Positions 32,912 through 42,874 are shown, numbered from the stretch's first letter. The stretch: 55,647 bases of DNA from Treponema sp. (GCA_009784975.1 WQXG01000011.1:1-55647); one strand, 5' to 3'. Notes: generated from the letters alone by a model not told the origin. Numbers and translations: made by a program.

Positions 32912-35900
32912 TTAATTCATTGCGCCAAAGGGGGCTAATTGTTCCCAGCGGGAGGGTTCGACCCCATCCCTGTCAATTCGGACAAAAATACCGGGTTTAT
33001 AGGCGCTGTTTGGGCGTACGGCATTGTTTGCGTTCAGGTAGCCAAGGTTGATGCCTGGCGCGCCGGGTATGTCCGAAAGGCGCATTCTTATCATGGTTTC
33101 CGGGTTTCTGGTGATAGAATCCCATGCGCGGGCAGATTCGGCGTATAATGCCCAGGCTCTGGAGCGGTATTCGTTGTTTCCGGTTTGCTCGGCAAGGGCT
33201 TCGTAGACAACCCCTGTGTTATTCCGCGCCATCATCAGGCGTTCTCCAAGTTCCAAAAAGAGCGGATTGTCGTTAGGCAGCAGTACGGGCAGCCTGACAC
33301 GCTGGTTTTCAAGGATATCAAGGAGGCGGTTATAATAGCCCTGTGCCGCAAAATAGTCTCCCCGCTGATACGCCGCATTGCCCAGCGCGTAGAGTAAACG
33401 CCTGTTAAGAGGCATTTCTGCCGAAGCCCGGAAAAGGTAGTTAAGGGCATTACCCCATTCTTCAAGCTGATAGTAAGCTGCCCCCATGCGATATTGCATC
33501 TCGGGCGGAGCATATCCGTATCCTTCGGCACGGAGGTAATCGGCAAGGGCTTTTGAAGCAGCCTGTCTGTCTCCCGTTTTTACGTAAAATTCCAGGTCGC
33601 CTTTGGCTGCATAAAGCTGCCCCAGTTGAGGGGAAGGACGTATCAGGTTTCTGGAAAGGTATTCTTCGTACAGTTCTATGCCTTTAACCAGCTGTTCTTC
33701 TGCCGGGAAGAACTCCCTGTTATTTACAAGCAGCTCCGCATAACGATAGTGGGTATCAACACGGTTTAGCCGTCTGCGTACGGATTCTTGTTTAGCCAGA
33801 TTAAATGCACGGATTGCGTTTTCCAGAGTTAACCGTTCATCATAAACATTGCCGAGATTTTTATGATAACGCGCAAGATGATAATGGGCTTCCGGGATGT
33901 AAGGGTCTTCCCTGATTGCCTGCAAAAGCATGGCGCGCACGCTTTCTATGCTTTCGATATATGGATTTGGCACGCCGGTTGGTCTTTCAAGCTGTTTATC
34001 CAAAAGGTATCCGCCAAGTTCAGTAAGAGATTCAGCTGACAGTTTGCGTTTATTGCTGCTGTCAAACCAGGCTCGCAGATAAAGCACTTCTTTTAGATTA
34101 TCTGTGCGGATAAAATACTTCATCATTCGTTCTACAATCGGCACCTGCCATCCGTTCAGTTCCAGAAGCCGGGCATAAGAGAAACGGGCATCTTCATATT
34201 TATCGCCGAATCTTGACGGATCGGAATCTGCCCATGCAAGGAAATTATCTCCGGCTGCAAGAAGACCGTGAAAATCATTTGGAGCATAATCAAGAAGCTC
34301 TCTTTGCAGAAGCCTGTTTGCCTTGTCGTAATTTAACAAATAATATGTTTGCAGGCTGGCGTAATCCAGAACGCCTTTTTTATCCCTTGGGTAATATCTT
34401 AAAAGTTCATCGTATTTTCCTTCTGCAAGCATGTAGCGGCGATGATCCCTGAAACTTTCGGCGTAAGCATAAAACCATTTTTTATTCCGATGTAAGGTAA
34501 ATCCCTGATGAAACAGATCATTTGCGCGTTGGTATTCTCCGGCTGCAATTCGTTCATAACCCCGCTTGTACATTGATTCTGCCCTAAGGGGTATATAAAT
34601 AAATCTATAGCCAAGATACACAACAGAAGCTGTTAAAGCCGCAATTACGGCGAATAACCGAAGTACCGGAAGAAAGTTGTGAACAAAAATATAGGCAAAA
34701 CTTGCCTGTTCCGCTTCAAATGCCGCGCCGGTGCTTTTTTCAAAACTTTTGGGAATAATAACCGGTTTGCCGATTATCTGCTCAACATGAAGCGCAGTCT
34801 CTTTTACATGCGCGCCGTTTACAAGAAGCCTGATTAACTTTGATAATTGCTGAGGTAAAATTACCTGCTCTGCGATTAATTCTTCGCAGATGATTCTTAA
34901 GTTTAACGGATAAGAAGACAGTGTTTTTAATAACTTGTCTACATCATTCTGAGTTAAGGCAATTTCTTCTATATCGTGGATTTCCGGCGCTTCTTCTGTT
35001 TTTTGCTTTTTTCGCCTGAAAGAAAATCTTTTCTTTACAGGAACATCAATAGTAATGTCGGTTTTTGTTTTATCAAATATATCATCGAGTCCGGGGATAT
35101 GAAAATCATCGCTGCCGAAAACATGTTCAGCAGATTCTTCTGCAGAAGAATCCGAGCTTGCCGGCGTTTCATTGTCCAGTTCAATTGAGCCGGATGCAAA
35201 ATCGGAGCCAAAATCTTCGAATTCATTTAGATTTAATTCTTCACTGCCGGATGAAACGCCGGTGTCTGACGGAATATCAGTTGATCCAAAATCATCGGAA
35301 AAACCCATATCTGACAGCGGGCTGTCAAAATTACCTGTTCCGGAATCGGCGCTTGCGGCATCATTGGTAAAATCAAAATCATCTGTTCCAAAATCGGTGC
35401 CAGCACCGCCGGTGCCGGAATCGGCAAAGGAGCTGTCGCCTAACGATTCATCTAAAGGAAAATCATTGTCGCCGGCTGGTTTTTTAAAACTGTCGGTAAG
35501 GGATTCTCCGCCAAGGTCGATGCTGCCTTCGCTGTGATAATCTTCAAAATCCGGCTCCGCAGGAGAGGATTCCGGGAAGGACGGCTCTTCATAACTTTCT
35601 GTTTTAATGCCGGAGATCTCTCCGCTCTGACTTTCGCCGCCCATGTCTATGGCATCAGAAAAATCGTTGTCTGAATCATCATCATGTTCTCCGGGAAAAC
35701 CATCGCCAAAATTGTCAAAGATATTGTCGTCTGCCGGAGCGGAAAAGGGATCCTCTGTTAAATTGTCGTCTGCCGCAGCGGCGAAAGGATCATCTGCCGC
35801 GAAGGGATCATCTGTCAGATTGTCATCTGTTGGAGCAGCGAATGGATCGTCTGCTAAAGCGGCGAAGGGGTCATCTGTCAGATTGTCGCCTGCTGAAGCG

Positions 35901-36406
35901 GCAGGAGTATCCTGAGTAAAATCTGCAAAAGGATCGTCTGCTGGTGTATCAGATAACAGACCTTCCGGGAAAGAACCTTCAAACTCATCCGGCTCTTTTT
36001 GGGGGACGCCTTGGTCATTTCCGAGTATATCTGCAAGGAACGAAGAAGTATCAATGTTTTCATCTGCGCTGCTTTCGGAATTTATGCTGCCCAGAATATC
36101 ATCCAGCGTGGAAGAATCGTCGGTACTGCCCAGCCCGCCAAGTATATCATCAAGCGGGTCGGGGTGCTCCCCGGACACGTCTCCTCCGGGAAGGTCATTT
36201 ATAAAAGAGCTAAAATCGTAGCCGGAATCCCCTGTATCTGAAAAATCCGGAGCATCGCTATGGCGGGAAGGGTTAAACGGAGGCGCTTCTGTTTTGGGGA
36301 GAGCAAGGTCATCAAAAGGTAATTCTTTTGAAGTAACATCTTTTCTTTCATTTGCGATGTCGTGAAAAGAGGCTTTAAATTCCCTTAGCTCATTTAATGA
36401 TGGCAT
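32912..36406 (-). CDS. Large acidic-plus-TPR membrane protein, possibly a flagellar collar protein (FlcA-like)
   Basis: This 1164-aa protein starts at ATG 36406 behind GGAG. Residues 1-470 are acidic and low-complexity, with tandem DDNLTDDPFAA-type units near 160-235. A basic patch (KKRFSFRRKKQK, about 455) and a small folded segment follow, then one membrane helix near 581-603 (LFAVIAALTASVVYLGYRF). The remaining 550 residues are TPR-like helices (YERIAAGEYQRANDLFHQGF, EAHYHLARYHKNLGNVYDE, LLYALGNAAYQRGDYFAAQG). With the N-terminus inside and TPRs in the periplasm, it resembles large spirochaete proteins annotated as periplasmic flagellar collar protein FlcA. That identification is from memory of architecture, not from a search. 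Confidence 0.7.
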   Translation of the reverse strand: MPSLNELREFKASFHDIANERKDVTSKELPFDDLALPKTEAPPFNPSRHSDAPDFSDTGDSGYDFSSFINDLPGGDVSGEHPDPLDDILGGLGSTDDSSTLDDILGSINSESSADENIDTSSFLADILGNDQGVPQKEPDEFEGSFPEGLLSDTPADDPFADFTQDTPAASAGDNLTDDPFAALADDPFAAPTDDNLTDDPFAADDPFAAAADDNLTEDPFSAPADDNIFDNFGDGFPGEHDDDSDNDFSDAIDMGGESQSGEISGIKTESYEEPSFPESSPAEPDFEDYHSEGSIDLGGESLTDSFKKPAGDNDFPLDESLGDSSFADSGTGGAGTDFGTDDFDFTNDAASADSGTGNFDSPLSDMGFSDDFGSTDIPSDTGVSSGSEELNLNEFEDFGSDFASGSIELDNETPASSDSSAEESAEHVFGSDDFHIPGLDDIFDKTKTDITIDVPVKKRFSFRRKKQKTEEAPEIHDIEEIALTQNDVDKLLKTLSSYPLNLRIICEELIAEQVILPQQLSKLIRLLVNGAHVKETALHVEQIIGKPVIIPKSFEKSTGAAFEAEQASFAYIFVHNFLPVLRLFAVIAALTASVVYLGYRFIYIPLRAESMYKRGYERIAAGEYQRANDLFHQGFTLHRNKKWFYAYAESFRDHRRYMLAEGKYDELLRYYPRDKKGVLDYASLQTYYLLNYDKANRLLQRELLDYAPNDFHGLLAAGDNFLAWADSDPSRFGDKYEDARFSYARLLELNGWQVPIVERMMKYFIRTDNLKEVLYLRAWFDSSNKRKLSAESLTELGGYLLDKQLERPTGVPNPYIESIESVRAMLLQAIREDPYIPEAHYHLARYHKNLGNVYDERLTLENAIRAFNLAKQESVRRRLNRVDTHYRYAELLVNNREFFPAEEQLVKGIELYEEYLSRNLIRPSPQLGQLYAAKGDLEFYVKTGDRQAASKALADYLRAEGYGYAPPEMQYRMGAAYYQLEEWGNALNYLFRASAEMPLNRRLLYALGNAAYQRGDYFAAQGYYNRLLDILENQRVRLPVLLPNDNPLFLELGERLMMARNNTGVVYEALAEQTGNNEYRSRAWALYAESARAWDSITRNPETMIRMRLSDIPGAPGINLGYLNANNAVRPNSAYKPGIFVRIDRDGVEPSRWEQLAPFGAMN

Positions 36407-36490
36407 AAAACTCCGTCCGGGTGGACCCGCTATGTATTAAGCTTCTCATATTAAGATAATTATATATCGACCGATAATTGTAAAGAATGT

Positions 36491-37249
36491 ATGAAAACGA
36501 TTAGAATATTCGTACTTTTCATGTTAATTGCCTCTTTCTCTGCCATCCCCATAACAGCGGCTGAATGGGAAAATTATGAAGTTATTAACCGTTTATTGGC
36601 TCTTTCAGGACCAGGTGAGCCGATAATTCATGAGAATTTCGTAGTTTTTACCGCTGATTCAAGCCTGAGAAGGGTGGGAGTTGCTTTTGCCCATGAAAAT
36701 TTTGCCAATATTTACTGGTATAGGCCATTAATTATTCCCCAGGATCGCAGAAACCCGATTATCCTGCCCGGAGAAAAAATTCCGAGCCCGTACAGGGATT
36801 CCGGGATGCAATTTTTTGCGTATCAGGTGCCTGATCATCTTTCTGAACTGGAATACAGGCTTATTATTAACGGACTTTGGACTATTGACCCTGCCAATCT
36901 GCAAAGCCGCCGTGATCCTGCGTCCGGTCTTGCCATGTCAATTTTGACTATGCCTCATAGGACAATAAGACAAAATCCTATTAGCGCTCTGCCCGAAGGT
37001 TTATTTTTTACCTTTAAGGGACCGCCCGGTGAAATTGTTACAATAGCGGGTGATTTTAACAGCTGGGATCCTTTTATGTACGAAATGCGGGAAGGACCGC
37101 GGGGTGTTTACAGTATTACAATTCAGCTGCCTCCGGGCACTTATCAATATGTGTTTTTTCTTCAGGGAAGACGGTTTACAGATCCTTCCAATCCGCGGCG
37201 GATTTACGCTCGTAACGGAAGCGCGGCTTCAGAGATAGTGGTTCCCTGA
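36491..37249 (+). CDS. Exported protein with AMPK/isoamylase-type glycogen-binding (early set) domain
   Basis: This 252-aa protein has a signal peptide (FVLFMLIASFSAIPITAA) and two Ig-like early-set units. The second, about residues 165-252, has the carbohydrate-binding hallmarks FTFKGPPGEIVTIAGDFNSW, then PPGTYQYVFFLQG and a final beta-strand. The Trp in GDFNSWDP fits the glycogen-binding motif. The first unit (about 50-150) resembles it but is degenerate. A role in binding polysaccharide or as an envelope structural protein is possible. It is convergent with the pseudokinase-like gene, two bases apart. The start ATG 36491 lacks a clear SD; GATAAT (36473-36478) lies 12 bases before it. Confidence 0.7.
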   Translation: MKTIRIFVLFMLIASFSAIPITAAEWENYEVINRLLALSGPGEPIIHENFVVFTADSSLRRVGVAFAHENFANIYWYRPLIIPQDRRNPIILPGEKIPSPYRDSGMQFFAYQVPDHLSELEYRLIINGLWTIDPANLQSRRDPASGLAMSILTMPHRTIRQNPISALPEGLFFTFKGPPGEIVTIAGDFNSWDPFMYEMREGPRGVYSITIQLPPGTYQYVFFLQGRRFTDPSNPRRIYARNGSAASEIVVP

Positions 37250-37251
37250 TT

Positions 37252-38667
37252 TTATTGTTCGGTTCGCAGAATTTCCGTAATTCTCCAGTTGTTTCGTCTG
37301 TCTGTTTTTAACGTAAGTTTATCGGTGCGGTTTCTTGAAAATTCATAAAGAGGTTCCAGGCCTTCGTCCAGCGGAGCCTGCGGAAACCATAATATATAAC
37401 TGGCATGGTATTTTATCTTGCCGTCGTCTTCGCCTTCGTAATCTATGATTAAATCTGTTATGCCGAACACATTGGGAGCCGGAAGTTCGCCGCCGTTTAA
37501 TTTCCATTCTTCCGCTGCAATCATTATGCTGCCGGATAAATGTTCATAAGCCTGTCTTGCTTTGCTCATCGCAGTATAGCTTATGGCAATATTTATATCT
37601 GTTCTGTTTGCCCTCATTATACATGCTTCCATAAACATATGATCCAGTAAACTGAAAGCTTCGTAGTATGCGCTTACAACAGTATCAGGCGCCATTCCTT
37701 TTGTGGTCGGTCTCTGCGCATACCCGTTATATATGCTGATTATAACAATAAGAGCAAAAATAAAACCGGCAGTAATTCCCGTTAAAAGAAACTTGTTGCG
37801 TATAACAAAACGTTTTGTTTTAACAGTAATGTTTTGCTTAAAAACAAAATTCTTTTTTTCTTTTTCTGCCTGCGCTTTTTTTTCTGCGGGTATTTCGCAG
37901 AAAAGCGAAGAAATATCTTTTGTATCTTTTAATAATTCATAAATCTCCCCAAGGATATCTGTTCCGCTTTTTAAGGTTTGTTTTTTTGCAACAGGCAGAA
38001 GGAGGGCAGACTGTATTAGATTGGATAGTTTTTCATTCATTTCCGGGGCTGCAATATGAGGCGGCAGGAATACTCCGTCTCTCATGTTCTGGTAAATATC
38101 CGCATATTCATAGGGGTGGGTTTTAATTAATATTTTGTACAGCATTACACCGGCGCAGAAAGCAGCCGCGTCCGTGCCGAATAAATCAGGGCTGTTGTAA
38201 ATATCAAGGAATTGTCCTTCTGCATAGAGGCAGTGGTTTGCCAATTGCTGCGGAGCGAAAAAAACTTTGTCATTATAAATAAATGCCGCGCCGGGGTTGT
38301 TTGCGGAACAATTATCGCCGTCTGCGGCTGAAAGCTGCAGCTTTGCCCTAATCCAGCAAATTACAGATTCAAGAGCCGTGAAGTCCCCCCATGGATCGGA
38401 ATTTTCAAGAAGCAGGTCGAGTCTTTTTCCCGGAAACATTGGTCCAAAGACTCTCATAAAGCCGTCAATTTCTTTTACTCCCGCTGCTTTCCAGGTTTCG
38501 GATAACGCGGGAGAAACAATATAACCCAATTCAACCAGGGTTTGCGATAATTTTGTCCTGGCAAAAGCGCGCGCATCCAGCCCGGTTTCAAAAAAGATCT
38601 CCGATGTCGGCGCAGCGCCGACATCGGGGTTGTCTTCTAAATTAGAAATATAGATGCGCTGCTTCAA
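37252..38667 (-). CDS. Membrane protein with degenerate protein-kinase-like N-terminal domain
   Basis: This 471-aa protein starts at TTG 38667, three bases after the hflC stop, so it belongs to the hflKC operon. Residues about 130-250 resemble the C-lobe of a Ser/Thr kinase (DAAAFCAGVMLYKILIKTHP, then YADIYQNMRDGVFLPPH and LNEKL-like LIQSALLL), but I find no glycine loop, no VAIK lysine, no HRD and no DFG. A membrane helix lies near 293-315 (FLLTGITAGFIFALIVIISIY), followed by an outer domain of about 155 residues (VVSAYYEAFSLLDHMFMEA). A pseudokinase sensor or scaffold is inferred. Residues 14-22 (PDVGAAPTS) are encoded by a perfect inverted repeat. The C-terminal domain is unrecognised. Confidence 0.6.
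   Translation of the reverse strand: MKQRIYISNLEDNPDVGAAPTSEIFFETGLDARAFARTKLSQTLVELGYIVSPALSETWKAAGVKEIDGFMRVFGPMFPGKRLDLLLENSDPWGDFTALESVICWIRAKLQLSAADGDNCSANNPGAAFIYNDKVFFAPQQLANHCLYAEGQFLDIYNSPDLFGTDAAAFCAGVMLYKILIKTHPYEYADIYQNMRDGVFLPPHIAAPEMNEKLSNLIQSALLLPVAKKQTLKSGTDILGEIYELLKDTKDISSLFCEIPAEKKAQAEKEKKNFVFKQNITVKTKRFVIRNKFLLTGITAGFIFALIVIISIYNGYAQRPTTKGMAPDTVVSAYYEAFSLLDHMFMEACIMRANRTDINIAISYTAMSKARQAYEHLSGSIMIAAEEWKLNGGELPAPNVFGITDLIIDYEGEDDGKIKYHASYILWFPQAPLDEGLEPLYEFSRNRTDKLTLKTDRRNNWRITEILRTEQ
38601..38627. repeat. Perfect inverted repeat, 13-1-13, inside the pseudokinase-like gene
   Basis: CCGATGTCGGCGC and GCGCCGACATCGG are exact reverse complements separated by one A. It lies in the N-terminal codons and encodes PDVGAAPTS on the gene strand, in frame. 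Its GC-rich sequence stands out from the flanks. Confidence 0.9.
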
Positions 38668-38669
38668 TA

Positions 38670-39647
38670 TTATCTCGGATTATAGAGATATCTGAAATAT
38701 TCCATGTCGGTTGTAAGAGTTTTCTCGAACTTTGGCATGGTTTCGCGGTATGATGTTATCGCTCTCCAGAAATCAAAGAAAGATCTGTCTCTGTTATAGG
38801 CGCCCGCGTAAATTCTCGCGGCTTCGGCATCGGCTCTTGCCCGGATTCTCTGGGCTTGAAGCTCGGCAGCCGAAATTATGGATACTTTTTCGTTTTCCAT
38901 TCTGCCCATCCATTCCGCCTTGCGGCCTTCGCCCTCGGAACGGAAAGCCATGGCTATCTGGTTTCTTTCCCTAATCATACGGGCATAAACGCTGGGTGTA
39001 AGCTCATTGGAGTAGCTAATCTGCCGTGTAACAACATCGATTAATTCAATGCCGTATTCAGGAACCATGCGCCGTGAACGCGCAAGTATTTCTTCTGCAA
39101 GCTGGCGGCGTCCGCGTATAATGGGCTCATGGCTAGAACTGGATTGTGTTGTAGAGCTGATTATTTCCACTTCGATTGTATCTCCCAATCCCATGATGTC
39201 GGCGTTTGACGAACGATCCATAATGATATTGGAATTTCTTACCGATTCCCTTAACGGGTTTTCTGCTACTACAGTGCGGACTTCGGAGTCAATTATTTCT
39301 GCCAGTTTTGAATATGCGGCATCTACAGTATTGATGGATTCGTAAAATTTCTTGGGGTCGGCAATGCGCCAGCGCGCCACGACATCAACAAAAATAAATT
39401 GTCTTTCTGCTGTCGGTACAATTCTCGCTTCTCCGTCCCATGCCATAATTTTCTTGGGATAACGGACAACTTCGTCTATAAACGGAACTTTTAGTTTAAG
39501 ACCGGCGTCTGTGACAACATTGGTTATGCGTCCAAGCTGTACAACTACTGCCTGCTCGCCTTCGTTTATAATGTAGAAAGGCCCTGCAACTATTATGCCG
39601 ATTAAAATTACTAAAACAATTATTGCGGTGGTAATTATTCTTTTCAT
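38670..39647 (-). CDS. hflC: HflC, SPFH/Band 7 protein (FtsH regulator subunit)
   Basis: This 325-aa protein has an N-terminal membrane helix (IITTAIIVLVILIGIIVAG) and a Band 7 domain (INEGEQAVVVQLGRITNVVTD, GLKLKVPFIDEVVRYPKKIM), then a coiled coil (RAEAEAARIYA-type, RADAEAARIYAGAYN) and the HflC ending FWRAITSYRET. With HflK it forms the periplasmic cage around FtsH that modulates membrane-protein degradation. The ATG overlaps the hflK stop as TAATG. A mid-domain Ser-rich stretch (STTQSSSSHEP) is an unusual loop. Confidence 0.93.
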   Translation of the reverse strand: MKRIITTAIIVLVILIGIIVAGPFYIINEGEQAVVVQLGRITNVVTDAGLKLKVPFIDEVVRYPKKIMAWDGEARIVPTAERQFIFVDVVARWRIADPKKFYESINTVDAAYSKLAEIIDSEVRTVVAENPLRESVRNSNIIMDRSSNADIMGLGDTIEVEIISSTTQSSSSHEPIIRGRRQLAEEILARSRRMVPEYGIELIDVVTRQISYSNELTPSVYARMIRERNQIAMAFRSEGEGRKAEWMGRMENEKVSIISAAELQAQRIRARADAEAARIYAGAYNRDRSFFDFWRAITSYRETMPKFEKTLTTDMEYFRYLYNPR

Positions 39648-40600
39648 TATCTTGCTCCTCCCTGAACGTTCATAAGGGGCAGGAAATTCCGTAAATTACG
39701 ATCGACAATTGTCATGCCTTCCTCGTTCTTGAATACTTCTTCTATCATTTCGTAGTACAGCCGCTGCCTGGTAACTTCGGGGGCAAGGCGGAATTCTTCG
39801 TACACGGCATTAAAACGGGCGACATCGCCGTTTGCTCTGTTTAATCGTTCTGTAGCATAACCCTGTGCTACCTGAATCATCCTTTCCGCTTCGCCTCTGG
39901 CTCTGGGAATTTGTTCGTTATAAGCCTGCTGTCCTTCATTGATTAGCCGTTCAAGATCCTGCATCGCTTTGTTTACGTCCTCAAAAGCCGCCTGTACGCC
40001 GGAGGGAGGAGTGACATTCTGGAGCTTTACGGCAATTACATCGATGCCCAAACCGTATCCGCGGAATGTATCGTTCATAAAGACAAGACCGGCATCTTCG
40101 ATGGCACTGCGTTCAACTCCCATGATGTCCATGATGGCGCGGTCGCCAACCAGCATATTAATTGCAGAACGTGACACGTCCCGGATTGTTGCAGTACGTT
40201 CGTTAACATTAAATGTCCATGCTCTTGGATCGACAACGCGGTATTGAATAATCCATTCAACATCGACGATATTAAGATCCCCTGTCAGCATGACAGATTC
40301 TGCTGTCTGGCTTGCATAGGTTGGAAAACTTCCGCCCCTTGTTGTACGAAAGCCAAACTCCTGAGTCTGTACGGTTGTAACATTGACCGTATAGTTGCGA
40401 TCTATGCCGAAAGGCAGTTTAAAATGGAGTCCGGCCCCCTTTGTTGTGGTGTATTTGCCAAAACGGGTCATAACCGCCTGTTCGGTTTGATCAACGATAA
40501 AAACACTGGTACCCAAAAGAATCAGTACCAATATTCCCGCGATTATAAAAATCAGCTTGTTCGGGCTTAATTTGCCCATGTTTGGTGGTGTGAATTTCAT
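39647..40600 (-). CDS. hflK: HflK, SPFH/Band 7 protein (FtsH regulator subunit)
   Basis: This 317-aa protein has one membrane helix (LIFIIAGILVLILLGTSVFI) and a Band 7 domain (VDQTEQAVMTRFGKYTTTKGA, GLHFKLPFGIDRNYTVNV, IVDVEWIIQYRVVDPRAW), then a coiled coil (QIPRARGEAERMIQVAQGYA) and the typical YEMIEEVFKNEEGMTIVDR end. It partners HflC. Upstream TATACT ends six bases before the ATG and there is no SD, so the message is predicted to be leaderless. It is the first gene of hflK-hflC-pseudokinase. Confidence 0.93.
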   Translation of the reverse strand: MKFTPPNMGKLSPNKLIFIIAGILVLILLGTSVFIVDQTEQAVMTRFGKYTTTKGAGLHFKLPFGIDRNYTVNVTTVQTQEFGFRTTRGGSFPTYASQTAESVMLTGDLNIVDVEWIIQYRVVDPRAWTFNVNERTATIRDVSRSAINMLVGDRAIMDIMGVERSAIEDAGLVFMNDTFRGYGLGIDVIAVKLQNVTPPSGVQAAFEDVNKAMQDLERLINEGQQAYNEQIPRARGEAERMIQVAQGYATERLNRANGDVARFNAVYEEFRLAPEVTRQRLYYEMIEEVFKNEEGMTIVDRNLRNFLPLMNVQGGAR

Positions 40601-40606
40601 GATGTC

Positions 40607-40635
40607 AGTATACTATGGATTTTTGCCTGCTGCAA
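40607..40635 (-). promoter_or_regulatory. Promoter of a predicted leaderless hflK operon mRNA
   Basis: On the minus strand TTGCAG (40635-40630), a 17-bp spacer and TATACT (40612-40607) precede ATG 40600 with a gap of six bases (GACATC). No SD is visible. The -35 is weak. Confidence 0.5.
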
Positions 40636-40743
40636 GATGGCTGGGGTAACCGCTTCGCTTTTTCAGCTTCTTTTCCATTGTTTATTATCTGAACTAATAT
40701 TATAATGAAATTAACTAGGTATAGTATAGAGGAGTTGTTATTT

Positions 40744-42078
40744 ATGAGTGATAATCATGATTTTACCATTGAAGAACTTGGAAAGCCATCGGTTCATTCG
40801 CCGATTATTATGTCGAAATCTCTTGGAGACAAGGTAGCCAATTATGTAACTGACGATCAGTATATCCGGCTTTGTCCGACCGTTGTGCCGGGACCGCAGC
40901 CGTCAATAGAAAGAAGCCAGGTGCTGGAACGCGCCGGTCCAAGGGAGTTAATTTATTATACTCCCGCGCATGTTCATGCAGGCATTGTAACTTGCGGCGG
41001 TCTTTGCCCGGGTATTAACGATGTTATCCGTGCGCTTGTACGCTGTTTGTGGACACGGTACGGCGTTAGGAGAATTTCCGGTATCCGTTACGGCTACAGG
41101 GGCTTTCTGCCGGAATCGCAGTTTGATTTAAAGAAACTCGATCCTGACATTGTTGATGATATTCACAAGATTGGCGGTACATTTTTGGGAAGCGCGCGCG
41201 GCGGCGGCAAAGAAGTTACAAAAATAGTCGATACCATGGAAAGGCTCAACCTTAACATGCTTTTTACAATCGGCGGAGACGGAACTCAGCGCGGTACAAT
41301 TGATATTGCCGAAGAGGTAGAAAGAAGGCGGCTTAAAATAGCCCTTGTAGGAATACCCAAAACAGTTGATAACGATTTTGTCCTGATAGACCGGTCTTTT
41401 GGTTTTAATACCGCAGTTTCAAAAGCGGTTGAAGTTGTTGCGGCGGCTCACATGGAAGCGTCATCTGCAATTAATGGTATCGGTCTTGTAAAAGTTATGG
41501 GACGGGATTCCGGTTTTATTGCGGCGCATACCGCGCTTGCAAGCCATGAAGTAAACTTTGTTTTAATTCCGGAAGTGCCTTTTAATCTGGAAGGTTACAA
41601 CGGCTTTTTGTATCACCTGGAAGAACGGCTTAAAAAACGCCGCCATGCAGTAATTGTTGTTGCAGAAGGCGCAATGCAGGATCAGCTTTTAAAGGAAAAA
41701 AAGACTGATGCCGGCGGAAACATCAAACTGGCTGATGTTGGGATTTATATCCGCAGCAGGATTATAAAGCACTTTGAAGAAAAAGATATGGAGATAAACC
41801 TTAAATACATAGATCCAAGTTATGCGATACGTTCTTCTCCCGCAAATCCGGAAGATTCTATTTACTGCGAACGTCTCGGCAATGCGGCGGCTCATGCGGC
41901 AATGGCAGGAAAAACAAAATTGATTATTGGCCTTGTGAACAATGAATTTGTGCATCTGCCGATTAAATCGGTAATTTCCCAGCGCAACAAGGTAAATCCG
42001 GAAAGCAGCATGTGGCGCGATACGCTGGATGCTACTCATCAGCCGCCGTTAATGGTGAACAGGTTTTCTGCGGAGTAA
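40744..42078 (+). CDS. pfk: 6-phosphofructokinase, clade-X type (spirochaete/protist-like)
   Basis: This 444-aa enzyme phosphorylates fructose 6-phosphate in glycolysis. Motifs are [65 protein letters not shown] and [24 protein letters not shown] rather than GGDDS at the nucleotide site favours ATP over pyrophosphate as donor, as in the long trypanosome-like enzymes, although PKT keeps the Lys typical of the PPi branch. The start is ATG 40744, nine bases after AGAGGAG, rather than the ATG at 40705. Confidence 0.9.
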   Translation: MSDNHDFTIEELGKPSVHSPIIMSKSLGDKVANYVTDDQYIRLCPTVVPGPQPSIERSQVLERAGPRELIYYTPAHVHAGIVTCGGLCPGINDVIRALVRCLWTRYGVRRISGIRYGYRGFLPESQFDLKKLDPDIVDDIHKIGGTFLGSARGGGKEVTKIVDTMERLNLNMLFTIGGDGTQRGTIDIAEEVERRRLKIALVGIPKTVDNDFVLIDRSFGFNTAVSKAVEVVAAAHMEASSAINGIGLVKVMGRDSGFIAAHTALASHEVNFVLIPEVPFNLEGYNGFLYHLEERLKKRRHAVIVVAEGAMQDQLLKEKKTDAGGNIKLADVGIYIRSRIIKHFEEKDMEINLKYIDPSYAIRSSPANPEDSIYCERLGNAAAHAAMAGKTKLIIGLVNNEFVHLPIKSVISQRNKVNPESSMWRDTLDATHQPPLMVNRFSAE

Positions 42079-42094
42079 CAGGCTGTCCGAGCGC

Positions 42095-42874
42095 TTAGAT
42101 CTCGTAAATTGCATGCAGAAACAACGCTGCAGCCTGTGATACATTGAGGCTTTCTATTATGCCTGTTCCCGGAATACGGAGCAGGCAGGAACAGTGATCT
42201 TTTATTTCTTTTGGCAAGCCAATCTCTTCGTTACCCATAACAAGCACGATGCCGGGCTTGCCTTCCTGTGGTCCAACTTTGGTTTTTACAATACCGGCAA
42301 GGTCGTTGATGCGCCGTCTCGCTCTTGTGTCAGTGCCGATTGTTACAAGCCGCTTTGATGCGTCTTTTAAAAAAGCAGCCGAGCTGGAAATTTTCCTAAC
42401 CGTTAAATGTTCAAACCCGCCTTCGGCAATACGGTAAGCGCTTGTAGTAAGCCTCACCTCCCCGTCGATGCCCTTCTCGTTTATAACAATATAGGTAACA
42501 TCAAAAAATGCCGCTGTTCTGGCAATGGCTCCCAAATTGTGATCGTTCCCGATAGAGTGAAGAAGCATCCCGGTTTTTCTTTCGTTTGCCCAGATGTCAA
42601 GGTCTTCCAGGCTTAACGGTTCAACTTCCGGCTCTTCGATCATAGCCACCACTCCCTGATGGTGGACACTTTTGGAAATACGTTCCAGTTCCTCATCTTC
42701 GCAAATTTTATACGGCCGTTTACGCTCGGCAAGCTGTTTGCAGATTCCGGTAAAATGCTGCAGCCTGTCTTCGCGCAGGAAAAGCCGGTTAATTGTTAAA
42801 GGATGATATTCCCCCACGGCAAGCACCGTGTTCATTCCGCAGACGGCTAGTTCATCGGTAAGTTTATTACGCAT
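42095..42874 (-). CDS. TrmH/SpoU-family RNA 2'-O-methyltransferase
   Basis: This 259-aa protein has an N-terminal substrate-binding domain (AVGEYHPLTINRLFLREDRL, HHQGVVAMIEEPE) and a SPOUT catalytic domain with the three SpoU motifs: NDHNLGAIARTAAFF, LVMGNEEIGLPKE and IPGTGIIESLNVSQAAAL. It methylates ribose in rRNA or tRNA, possibly G2251-like positions as RlmB does; the exact target cannot be told. ATG 42874 is preferred over ATG 42889 because it begins a conserved-looking sequence; neither has an SD, and a TATAAT lies directly before 42889. It is convergent with pfk and divergent from the GerMN gene. Confidence 0.88.
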   Translation of the reverse strand: MRNKLTDELAVCGMNTVLAVGEYHPLTINRLFLREDRLQHFTGICKQLAERKRPYKICEDEELERISKSVHHQGVVAMIEEPEVEPLSLEDLDIWANERKTGMLLHSIGNDHNLGAIARTAAFFDVTYIVINEKGIDGEVRLTTSAYRIAEGGFEHLTVRKISSSAAFLKDASKRLVTIGTDTRARRRINDLAGIVKTKVGPQEGKPGIVLVMGNEEIGLPKEIKDHCSCLLRIPGTGIIESLNVSQAAALFLHAIYEI

